Source: Actinomycetales bacterium (GTDB taxonomy: Bacteria; Actinomycetota; Actinomycetes; Actinomycetales; Cellulomonadaceae). From it: 31,500 nucleotides of DNA. The translations under genes and the position numbers were made by a program. The stretch is taken from the NCBI GenBank assembly GCA_012514545.1, contig JAAZAC010000057.1, positions 1 to 31,500 on the forward strand, written 5' to 3'. The notes under the pieces are model-generated. The model was not told the origin of the DNA. It was given only the letters and a program-made list of their open reading frames with translations, and searched no databases. Shown in pieces: positions 23,507 through 30,063 of this stretch (positions within the stretch are counted from its first letter, which is position 1; each line of letters begins with the position of its first letter).

Positions 23507-24397
23507 ATGACAGCCGCAACTCTCACGCAGAACGAGACGCGCCAGGTGCCGAAGCGGCGCCACAAGCCGTTCACCTGGAGCCAGCCGCTGGTCTACCTCA
23601 TCGCGCTGGTCGTCGTCTCCGTCACGATCGCGCCCGTCCTGTACGTCATCCTCGGCGGGTTCCGGAGCAACCGGGCGATCACGGAGGCACCGGCCGCGCT
23701 GCCGGACCCGTGGATCTGGTCCAACTACCGGAACGTCATCACCTCCGAGCGGTTCTGGGGTCAGGTGCTGACCTCCTCCGTCACCGCGATCGGCACGACC
23801 TTCGTCGTCGTCGCCCTCGGGGTGTCGGTGGCGTTCGTCATCGCCCGGTACGACTTCAAGGGCCGGCAGGCGATGTACTCGCTGTTCGCGGCGGGCCTGC
23901 TGTTCCCGCTGACGATCGCCGTCCTGCCGCTGTGGATCATGCTGCAGCAGCTCGGCCTGCTCGGCTCGGTCTGGGGCCTCATCATCCCGCAGGCCGCGTT
24001 CGCGCTGCCGACGACGGTGATCATCCTCACCCCGTTCCTCCGGGCCGTCCCGGTGGAGCTGGAGGAGGCGGCGGCGATCGACGGCGCGAGCAAGGTCGGG
24101 TTCTTCTGGCGCATCCTGCTGCCGCTCTCGGGCCCCGGCCTCGTCACGGTCGGCGTGCTCGCGTTCGTCGGCAGCTGGAACGCCTACCTGCTGCCGCTGT
24201 TCGTCCTCGCGGCGGGCGGCGTCCCGGTGGAGCAGTTCACGCTCCCGCTCGGGGTGCAGCAGTTCTCGACCCAGTACTCGTCCGACACCGCCGGTGTCCT
24301 GGCGTTCACGTCGCTGGCGATGATCCCCGCGCTCATCTTCTTCCTCGCGCTCGAGCGGCGGATCGTCAGCGGCCTCCAGGGGGCCGTGAAGGGCTGA
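23507..24397 (+). CDS. Sugar ABC transporter permease 2 (MalG-like)
   Basis: This is the second membrane subunit, 296 residues with about six helices. The first is at LVYLIALVVVSVTIAPVLYVILGGF. The EAA loop reads PVELEEAAAIDGASKVGFFWRILLPLSGPGL (about 179-209). FRSNRAITEAPAALPDPWIWSNYRNVI is the typical MalG-type periplasmic part, and the C-terminus VLAFTSLAMIPALIFFLALERRIVSGLQGAVKG is characteristic. The start is one base after the previous stop. No ATP-binding subunit follows. In actinobacteria such CUT1 importers commonly share an unlinked MsiK-type ATPase, which is the likely partner here (inference). Confidence 0.93.
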   Translation: MTAATLTQNETRQVPKRRHKPFTWSQPLVYLIALVVVSVTIAPVLYVILGGFRSNRAITEAPAALPDPWIWSNYRNVITSERFWGQVLTSSVTAIGTTFVVVALGVSVAFVIARYDFKGRQAMYSLFAAGLLFPLTIAVLPLWIMLQQLGLLGSVWGLIIPQAAFALPTTVIILTPFLRAVPVELEEAAAIDGASKVGFFWRILLPLSGPGLVTVGVLAFVGSWNAYLLPLFVLAAGGVPVEQFTLPLGVQQFSTQYSSDTAGVLAFTSLAMIPALIFFLALERRIVSGLQGAVKG

Positions 24398-24441
24398 CGA
24401 GAGGACATCCGGGCGGCGCGGTGGCGCTCCCTCGCCGCCCG

Positions 24442-24485
24442 GACACGGCGTGCCGGGGCCCGTTCGGCCCCGGCACGCCCGTGTC
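24442..24485 (+). terminator. Strong hairpin terminator after transporter operon
   Basis: CGTGCCGGGGCC (24449-24460) and its exact inverse (24466-24477) flank a 5-base loop. The stem continues outward as GACACGG (24442-24448) with CCGTGTC (24479-24485), apart from one bulged C, for about 19 pairs in all. It begins 45 bases after the permease stop. No U-run follows. The rest of the 184-base gap up to 24581 holds only the -10-like CAGGCT (24569-24574), 7 bases before the next ATG. Confidence 0.65.
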
Positions 24486-24581
24486 GGCCCCCGTTCGTGG
24501 CCGGCGACGCGGCCACGTCGGCGTGCGCGTGTCGGCGCACGCCGGTCGCCGCGCCCGGCCGGGCGTGCCAGGCTCGACGGC

Positions 24582-25268
24582 ATGACCGACGACCCACGGA
24601 GCGGCCGCCTCAGCGCCGCCGAGGTGACCGCCCGCGTCGACGCGCGGCACTGGCGCGTCGTGCTGGACCGGCTGCACGCGACCTTCGCGACCGGCTCGTT
24701 CGGCGCCGGCGTCGAGCTCGTGCGCCGCATCGGCGCCGCCGCCGACGCCGCCGACCACCACCCCGACGTCGACCTGCGGTACCCCGCCGTGCACGTGGCC
24801 CTCGTCTCGCACGACGCGCGGGGCCTCACGGCGCGCGACGTCTCCCTCGCCGCGCGGATCAGCGCCGTCGCCGACGAGCTGGGCGTCGCCGGGTCGCCGG
24901 GGGCGCCGCAGGAGCTGGAGATCGCCGTCGACGCCCTGGACGTCCCCGCCGTCGTGCCGTTCTGGCGCGCGGTCCTCGGCTACGAGGACGAGCCGGCCCC
25001 GGCGGACGACGCGTCGCCGGCGCTGGTCGACCCCGCCGGCCGCGGCCCCGCCGTGTGGTTCCAGCAGATGGACGCCCCCCGGCCGCAGCGCAACCGTATC
25101 CACGTCGACGTGTCCGTCCCGCACGACGTCGCCGAGGAGCGCGTGCGCGCGGCCCTCGCCGCCGGCGGGCGCCTCGTCAGCGACGCGAACGCGCCGGCCT
25201 GGTGGGTGCTCGCCGACCCCGAGGGCAACGAGGCGTGCGTGACCACCTGGCAGGGCCGCGGCGACTGA
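24582..25268 (+). CDS. Pterin-4a-carbinolamine-dehydratase-like / VOC fusion protein
   Basis: This 228-residue protein has two parts. Residues 1 to about 105 match pterin-4a-carbinolamine dehydratase, which recycles oxidised tetrahydropterin. The motif ADHHPDVDLRYPAVHVALVSHDARGLTARDVSLA keeps the three catalytic histidines (His59, His60, His77). Residues from about 112 to 228 look like a glyoxalase/VOC-type domain, with LEIAVDALDVPAVVPFWRAVLGYE, RIHVDVSVPHDVAEERV and WWVLADPEGNEACV. The metal-binding set of the VOC part is not clear, so it may be a binding or degenerate domain. No aromatic hydroxylase or other pterin gene is nearby. The fused layout is known to me from actinobacteria but has no settled function. 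ATG follows CAGGCT by 7 bases. Confidence 0.8.
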   Translation: MTDDPRSGRLSAAEVTARVDARHWRVVLDRLHATFATGSFGAGVELVRRIGAAADAADHHPDVDLRYPAVHVALVSHDARGLTARDVSLAARISAVADELGVAGSPGAPQELEIAVDALDVPAVVPFWRAVLGYEDEPAPADDASPALVDPAGRGPAVWFQQMDAPRPQRNRIHVDVSVPHDVAEERVRAALAAGGRLVSDANAPAWWVLADPEGNEACVTTWQGRGD

Positions 25269-25329
25269 CCGCGTCCGCGGCGGGGCCACCGGCGGGGGCT
25301 TGGCCCTGGGGGCCGGGCGACCCCGTGCC

Positions 25330-25335
25330 TACACT
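25330..25335 (+). promoter_or_regulatory. -10 box of leaderless ilvD promoter
   Basis: TACACT ends 6 bases before the ilvD ATG. No ribosome binding site and no -35 consensus are seen. Confidence 0.55.
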
Positions 25336-25341
25336 CCGCCC

Positions 25342-27054
25342 ATGACGACGCCGACGACGCCCCCCGCCCCGGACATCAAGCCCCGCTCCCGGCAGGTGAC
25401 CGACGGCCTGGAGGCGACGGCCGCGCGCGGGATGCTGCGCGCCGTCGGGATGGGGGACGCGGACTTCGCGAAGCCGCAGATCGGCGTCGCGAGCTCGTGG
25501 AACGAGATCACGCCCTGCAACCTGTCGCTCGACCGCCTCGCGAAGGCCGTGAAGAACGGCGTGCACGCGGCGGGCGGCTACCCGCTCGAGTTCGGAACGA
25601 TCTCCGTGTCCGACGGGATCTCCATGGGCCACGAGGGGATGCACTTCTCGCTGGTCAGCCGCGACATCATCGCCGACAGCGTCGAGACGGTCATGCAGGC
25701 CGAGCGGCTCGACGGCGCGGTCCTGCTCGCCGGCTGCGACAAGTCCCTGCCCGGGATGCTCATGGCCGCCGCGCGGCTCGACGTCGCGGCGGTCTTCCTC
25801 TACGCCGGCTCGGTCGCGCCGGGCTGGGTGCGCCTCTCCGACGGCACGGAGAAGGAGGTCACGATCATCGACGCGTTCGAGGCCGTCGGCGCGTGCGCGC
25901 GGGGCCTCATGAGCACCGACGACGTCGAGCGGATCGAGCGCGCGTTCTGCCCCGGCGAGGGCGCCTGCGGGGGCATGTACACGGCGAACACCATGGCCTC
26001 GGTGGCCGAGGCGATGGGGATGTCCCTGCCGGGCTCGGCCGCCCCGCCGTCGGCGGACCGCCGCCGGGACCAGGCCGCGCTGCGGTCGGGGGAGGCCGTC
26101 GTCGGGCTGCTGCGCCGCGGCATCACCGCGCGGCAGATCATGACGAAGGAGGCGTTCGAGAACGCGATCGCGGTCGTCATGGCGTTCGGCGGGTCGACGA
26201 ACGCGGTGCTGCACCTCCTCGCCATCGCGCACGAGGCCGAGGTCGACCTCTCGCTCGACGACTTCTCCCGCATCGCGCGGCGCGTGCCCCACCTCGGCGA
26301 CCTCAAGCCGTTCGGACGCTACGTCATGAACGACGTCGACCGGATCGGGGGCGTGCCCGTCGTCATGAAGGCCCTGCTCGACGCCGGCCTGCTGCACGGC
26401 GACTGCCTCACCGTCACCGGCCGCACCGTCGCGGAGAACCTCGCCGACGTCGCGCCGCCCGACCCGGACGGGAAGATCCTGCGCGCGCTCGACGACCCCA
26501 TCCACCCCACGGGCGGCATCACGATCCTGCGCGGGTCGCTCGCGCCGGAGGGCGCCGTCGTGAAGTCGGCGGGCTTCGACACCGACGTGTTCGAGGGCAC
26601 CGCGCGCGTCTTCGACCGCGAGCGCGCGGCGATGGACGCCCTGGAGGACGGCACGATCCAGGCGGGGGACGTCGTCGTCATCCGGTACGAGGGCCCGAAG
26701 GGCGGCCCCGGGATGCGGGAGATGCTCGCGATCACGGGCGCGATCAAGGGCGCGGGGCTCGGCAAGAGCGTGCTGCTGCTCACCGACGGGCGGTTCTCCG
26801 GCGGGACGACGGGGCTGTGCGTGGGCCACGTCGCCCCGGAGGCGGTGGACGGCGGGCCGATCGCGTTCGTGCGCGACGGCGACCGGATCCGTCTCGACGT
26901 CGCGTCCGGTCGGCTCGACCTCCTCGTGCCCGACGACGAGCTCGCCGCCCGGCGGGCCGGCTGGGAGCCGCTGCCGCCGCGGTACACCCGCGGGGTGCTC
27001 GCGAAGTACGCCAAGCTCGTCGGCTCGGCGTCGCGCGGCGCCGTCCTCGGCTGA
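25342..27054 (+). CDS. ilvD: Dihydroxy-acid dehydratase
   Basis: IlvD (570 residues) dehydrates 2,3-dihydroxy acids to 2-oxoacids, the third shared step of valine, leucine and isoleucine synthesis. The Fe-S cysteines are Cys59 in NEITPCNLSL, Cys132 in LAGCDKSLPGMLMA and Cys209 in GEGACGGMYTANTMAS. Other landmarks are GTISVSDGISMGHEGM, AFGGSTNAVLHLLAIAHEA, HPTGGITILRGSLAPEGAVVKSAG, EGPKGGPGMREML and LLTDGRFSGGTTGLCVGHVAPEA. It is full length. It has its own leaderless-type start and is separated from the ilvB operon by about 180 bases of repeats and promoter DNA, so it may be regulated separately from ilvB. Confidence 0.97.
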   Translation: MTTPTTPPAPDIKPRSRQVTDGLEATAARGMLRAVGMGDADFAKPQIGVASSWNEITPCNLSLDRLAKAVKNGVHAAGGYPLEFGTISVSDGISMGHEGMHFSLVSRDIIADSVETVMQAERLDGAVLLAGCDKSLPGMLMAAARLDVAAVFLYAGSVAPGWVRLSDGTEKEVTIIDAFEAVGACARGLMSTDDVERIERAFCPGEGACGGMYTANTMASVAEAMGMSLPGSAAPPSADRRRDQAALRSGEAVVGLLRRGITARQIMTKEAFENAIAVVMAFGGSTNAVLHLLAIAHEAEVDLSLDDFSRIARRVPHLGDLKPFGRYVMNDVDRIGGVPVVMKALLDAGLLHGDCLTVTGRTVAENLADVAPPDPDGKILRALDDPIHPTGGITILRGSLAPEGAVVKSAGFDTDVFEGTARVFDRERAAMDALEDGTIQAGDVVVIRYEGPKGGPGMREMLAITGAIKGAGLGKSVLLLTDGRFSGGTTGLCVGHVAPEAVDGGPIAFVRDGDRIRLDVASGRLDLLVPDDELAARRAGWEPLPPRYTRGVLAKYAKLVGSASRGAVLG

Positions 27055-27066
27055 GCGGCCACTCCC

Positions 27067-27136
27067 ATCGAGTGGAGCGCTGTGGCGCCACGCCGCTCCA
27101 CTCGAGCCGTTCGGCTGCCACGACGCTCCACTCGAG
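27067..27136. repeat. Cluster of three 20-base repeats (one inverted, two direct)
   Basis: The unit is GCCACGnCGCTCCACTCGAG. Direct copies lie at 27087-27106 and 27117-27136, one mismatch apart, with a period of exactly 30 bases. An inverted copy, slightly diverged, lies at 27067-27086 and abuts the first direct copy. The abutting pair makes a 38-base concentric palindrome (27068-27105): 12-base arms TCGAGTGGAGCG / CGCTCCACTCGA, two unmatched positions on each side, and a central GTGGCGCCAC. It starts 13 bases after the ilvD stop. It could terminate ilvD transcription or be a REP-like element. Confidence 0.8.
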
Positions 27137-27202
27137 CGGGGCACGGGTGTCGGTCCCGGGTGGCGAGACCGTGATCCGACATGCGGACATTCGGAGAAGG
27201 AC

Positions 27203-27231
27203 GTGACAGCGGACCTACGAGCGCGTAGGCT
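27203..27231 (+). promoter_or_regulatory. Promoter of ilvB operon leader
   Basis: GTGACA (27203-27208), a 17-base spacer and TAGGCT (27226-27231) form the best promoter in the window. The -10 box ends 7 bases before the GTG of the leader peptide, so that peptide is probably translated from the first base of the mRNA. Just upstream, GACATGCG and GACATTCG (27178-27193) form an 8-base tandem repeat that might bind a regulator. Confidence 0.75.
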
Positions 27232-27238
27232 GCCCGAC

Positions 27239-27268
27239 GTGCAGGCGATCCTTCTCGTACTCGGCTAG
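27239..27268 (+). CDS. ilvB operon leader peptide (attenuator peptide)
   Basis: GTG at 27239 opens a nine-codon reading frame, M-Q-A-I-L-L-V-L-G, ending at TAG 27266-27268. Five of nine residues are isoleucine, leucine or valine (ATC, CTT, CTC, GTA, CTC in a row), the end products of the pathway encoded downstream. CTT and GTA are rare in this GC-rich genome, which would increase stalling. It starts 7 bases after the -10 box TAGGCT with no ribosome binding site. Attenuation by such a peptide is established for ilvB-type operons in Corynebacterium and has been proposed more widely in actinobacteria. Its length is shorter than most known leaders. Confidence 0.8.
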   Translation: MQAILLVLG

Positions 27269-27310
27269 GCGCGGGCCCGACCCACCCCAGCCAGGTCTCG
27301 CCTGCGCCCA

Positions 27311-27342
27311 CCCCTCCAGCCGTCCCGGCCGAGGGGTTTTTT
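27311..27342 (+). terminator. Intrinsic terminator of the ilvB attenuator
   Basis: CCCCTC (27311-27316) pairs with GAGGGG (27331-27336), and inside it GCCG (27319-27322) pairs with CGGC (27326-27329). Six T bases follow (27337-27342). It is the only classical hairpin-plus-U-tract terminator I found in the window, 42 bases after the leader-peptide stop and 109 bases before ilvB. Upstream segments can pair in competing ways: 27241-27248 with 27298-27305 (8 perfect pairs), 27268-27275 with 27301-27308 (one G-U), and CGGCTaGG (27262-27269) with CCAGCCG (27316-27322), the last of which would break the terminator. Confidence 0.8.
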
Positions 27343-27451
27343 CGTGCCCACCGCGGCCCACCGCCGCCCGACCGACCACCAGCCACCCGCAGCACCGGCA
27401 GCCGCCACGAGCGGCGCGACGCACCAGCACGGAGCACCAAGGAGACCCAGG

Positions 27452-29320
27452 ATGGCCCAGGACCAGCAGACGGCTCCGGCCGCCAACCGTCCGCAGGCGA
27501 CCGCGCCCCCGACGCCGGGACCCGCCCGCGTCACGCCCGCCGACGTCGCGCGCTCGGCCGTGACGCACGGCGAGACGATGACGGGCGCCCAGGCGATCGT
27601 GCGCTCGCTCGAGGCCGTGGGGACGACGGTGGTCTTCGGCATCCCCGGCGGCGCGATCCTGCCGACGTACGACCCGCTCATGGACTCCACGCGGCTGCGC
27701 CACATCCTCATGCGGCACGAGCAGGGCGCCGGCCACGCCGCCGAGGGCTACGCGTACACGACGGGCGACGTCGGGGTGTGCATGGCCACGTCGGGGCCGG
27801 GCGCGACGAACCTCGTCACCGCGCTCGCGGACGCGAACATGGACTCCGTCCCCGTCGTCGCGATCACGGGGCAGGTCGGCGCGCCGCTCATCGGCACCGA
27901 CGCGTTCCAGGAGGCCGACATCGTCGGCATCACGCTGCCCGTGACGAAGCACAACTTCCTCGTCACGGACGCCCAGGACATCCCGCGCACGATCGCGCAG
28001 GCCTTCCACATCGCCCGCACCGGGCGGCCCGGCCCCGTCCTGGTCGACATCGCCAAGTCCGCCCAGCAGGGGAGCATGACGTTCTCCTGGCCGCAGCAGG
28101 TCGAGCTGCCGGGCTACCACCCGGTGACCAAGCCGCACGCCAAGCAGGTGCGCGAGGCCGCCCGGCTGCTCGCCACCGCCCGCCGGCCCGTCCTCTACGT
28201 GGGCGGCGGCGCGGTCCGCGCGGGCGCGGCGGCGGAGCTGCGCCGGCTCGTCGACGAGAGCGGCGCCGCCGTCGTCACGACGCTCATGGCGCGCGGCGTG
28301 CTGCCCGACGACCACCCGCAGCACCTCGGCATGCCCGGCATGCACGGCACCGTCCCGGCGGTCGCGGCGCTGCAGAAGGCGGACCTCGTCGTCGCGCTGG
28401 GCACCCGGTTCGACGACCGCGTGACCGGCAAGATCTCCTCCTTCGCGCCGCACGCGACCGTCGTCCACGCCGACATCGACCCGGCCGAGATCGGCAAGAA
28501 CCGCCGGGCCGACGTCCCGATCGTCGGCGACCTCAAGGAGGTCATCGCCGACCTGCTGCCGGAGCTCGCGCGCGAGCACGCGCAGCACGGCAAGCCGGAC
28601 CTCGCGGCGTGGTGGCGGCAGATCGACGACTGGCGCGAGACCTTCCCGCTGGGCTACAGCCCGACCGAGGACGGGCACATGGCGCCGCAGCTCGTCATCC
28701 AGCGGCTGGGCGAGATCGCGGGCCCGGAGGCGGTCTACGTCGCCGGCGTCGGGCAGCACCAGATGTGGGCCGCGCAGTTCATCCGCTACCAGCGGCCCGG
28801 GCAGTGGATCAACTCCGGCGGCCTCGGGACGATGGGCTTCGCGGTGCCGGCCGCGCTGGGCGCGAAGGTCGGCGACCCCGACCGGGTCGTCTGGGCGATC
28901 GACGGCGACGGCTGCTTCCAGATGACCAACCAGGAGCTGGCCACCTGCACGATCAACGACATCCCGATCAAGGTCGCCATCATCAACAACTCGTCGCTCG
29001 GCATGGTCCGGCAGTGGCAGACCCTCTTCTACGAGGCGCGCTACTCCAACACGGACCTGCACACCGGCCACGGCACCGCGCGCGTCCCCGACTTCGTCAA
29101 GCTCGCCGAGGCGTACGGCTGCGTCGGCCTGCGCTGCGAGAAGGAGGACGAGGTCGACGACACCATCCGGCGCGCGATGGAGATCGACGACCAGCCCGTC
29201 GTCGTCGACTTCACGGTCTCGCGCGACGCGATGGTCTGGCCGATGGTGCCCGCCGGCGTCAGCAACGACGAGATCCAGTACGCGCGGGGCATCAGCCCCG
29301 CGTGGGACCGGGAGGAGTGA
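27452..29320 (+). CDS. ilvB: Acetolactate synthase large (catalytic) subunit
   Basis: IlvB (622 residues) condenses pyruvate with pyruvate or 2-oxobutyrate, the first common step to valine/leucine and isoleucine, using TPP, FAD and Mg. The catalytic glutamate is Glu90 in MRHEQGAGHAAEGYA. Further motifs are FGIPGGAILPTYD, GVCMATSGPGATNLVTALADA, the central FAD domain with LVVALGTRFDDRVTGK, and the TPP/Mg site from IDGDGCFQM (Asp484 to Gly487) to IINNSSLGMVRQWQ. The first 40 residues are a low-complexity Pro/Ala/Gln extension. The start is set by AAGGAG (27439-27444), 7 bases before the ATG. The stop shares a base with the racemase start (TGATG), so the genes are coupled. Expression is controlled by the upstream attenuator. 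Confidence 0.97.
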   Translation: MAQDQQTAPAANRPQATAPPTPGPARVTPADVARSAVTHGETMTGAQAIVRSLEAVGTTVVFGIPGGAILPTYDPLMDSTRLRHILMRHEQGAGHAAEGYAYTTGDVGVCMATSGPGATNLVTALADANMDSVPVVAITGQVGAPLIGTDAFQEADIVGITLPVTKHNFLVTDAQDIPRTIAQAFHIARTGRPGPVLVDIAKSAQQGSMTFSWPQQVELPGYHPVTKPHAKQVREAARLLATARRPVLYVGGGAVRAGAAAELRRLVDESGAAVVTTLMARGVLPDDHPQHLGMPGMHGTVPAVAALQKADLVVALGTRFDDRVTGKISSFAPHATVVHADIDPAEIGKNRRADVPIVGDLKEVIADLLPELAREHAQHGKPDLAAWWRQIDDWRETFPLGYSPTEDGHMAPQLVIQRLGEIAGPEAVYVAGVGQHQMWAAQFIRYQRPGQWINSGGLGTMGFAVPAALGAKVGDPDRVVWAIDGDGCFQMTNQELATCTINDIPIKVAIINNSSLGMVRQWQTLFYEARYSNTDLHTGHGTARVPDFVKLAEAYGCVGLRCEKEDEVDDTIRRAMEIDDQPVVVDFTVSRDAMVWPMVPAGVSNDEIQYARGISPAWDREE

Positions 29321-30063
29321 TGCGCCGCATCGGCCTCCTCGGGGGCACCTCCTGGGAGTCGACCATCGACTACTACCGCCTGCTCAACGTGGGCGTGCGC
29401 GACCGGCTCGGCGGCTCGCACTCCGCCGACCTGCTGCTGCGCTCCGTGGACTTCGCGGAGATCGAGGCGCGGCAGGCGGTGGACGACTGGACGTCGCTCG
29501 GCCGCCGGTACGCCCGCGAGGCGTCGTCGCTCGTCGCGGCGGGCGCGGAGGTGCTCGCCATCTGCGCGAACACCATGCATCTCGTGTATGACGACGTCGC
29601 GCGGGCGGGGGCCCAGGCCGTGCACCTCGTCGACGCGGTCGCCGACGTCGCCCACGCGGCCGGCCACTCCAGCGTCGGGCTGCTCGGCACCCGCTACACG
29701 ATGTCGTCGCCCGACCTGTACCCGGCGCGGATGGCCGCGCGCGGCGTCGACGTCGTCGTGCCCGAGCCCGCCGACGCCGCCGAGGTGCACCGGATCATCT
29801 ACGCCGAGCTCGTCCAGGGGGTCGTCACGGACGAGTCGCGCGACGTGCTCGAGGGCGTCGTCGCACGGCTCGTGGACCGGGGCGTGCAGGCGGTCGTGCT
29901 CGGCTGCACCGAGCTCGGCATGATCCTCGCCCCGGACCGCGCCCCGGTGCCCCTGCTCGACAGCCTCGCCATCCACGTCGAGGCCATCCTGGACGCCGCG
30001 CTGAGCGAGCCGTCCCCCGTCCCGTCGTCGTCCTCAGCCCTGGAAGAGAGTGGTGCAGCATGA
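29320..30063 (+). CDS. Aspartate/glutamate racemase family protein (YgeA-like) inside ilv operon
   Basis: This 247-residue cofactor-independent racemase should interconvert L- and D-amino acids with two cysteines. The pair is present: Cys82 in ICANTMH and Cys196 in VLGCTELGM. The N-terminus IGLLGGTSWESTIDYYRLLN, then RLGGSHSADLLLRSVDF and LLGTRYTM, match the E. coli YgeA type of broad-specificity racemase rather than the glutamate racemase MurI. The C-terminus adds a short Ser/Pro tail. It overlaps ilvB by one base and ilvN by four, so it is translationally coupled to both acetolactate synthase subunits and lies under the same attenuator. ilvB and ilvN are normally adjacent. The substrate is unknown; a link to branched-chain or homoserine metabolism is inference from context. 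Confidence 0.9.
   Translation: MRRIGLLGGTSWESTIDYYRLLNVGVRDRLGGSHSADLLLRSVDFAEIEARQAVDDWTSLGRRYAREASSLVAAGAEVLAICANTMHLVYDDVARAGAQAVHLVDAVADVAHAAGHSSVGLLGTRYTMSSPDLYPARMAARGVDVVVPEPADAAEVHRIIYAELVQGVVTDESRDVLEGVVARLVDRGVQAVVLGCTELGMILAPDRAPVPLLDSLAIHVEAILDAALSEPSPVPSSSSALEESGAA

Noticed and set aside
27087..27136. Possible CRISPR array: 20-base repeat with 10-base spacer.
   Set aside because: There are only two direct copies, the spacer is too short, one copy is inverted, and there are no cas genes.
27181..27228. A 15-codon frame just upstream of the ilvB promoter.
   Set aside because: It has no ribosome binding site and no regulatory codon run, and its stop lies inside the -10 box of the leader promoter, so it would not be on the main transcript.
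27269..27451. T-box or other riboswitch before ilvB.
   Set aside because: I see no T-box bulge sequence or other known aptamer core. The Ile/Leu/Val leader peptide explains the terminator better.
27344..27451. In-frame upstream GTG start for ilvB.
   Set aside because: It would begin directly after the attenuator terminator and lacks a ribosome binding site, whereas AAGGAG is well placed for ATG 27452.
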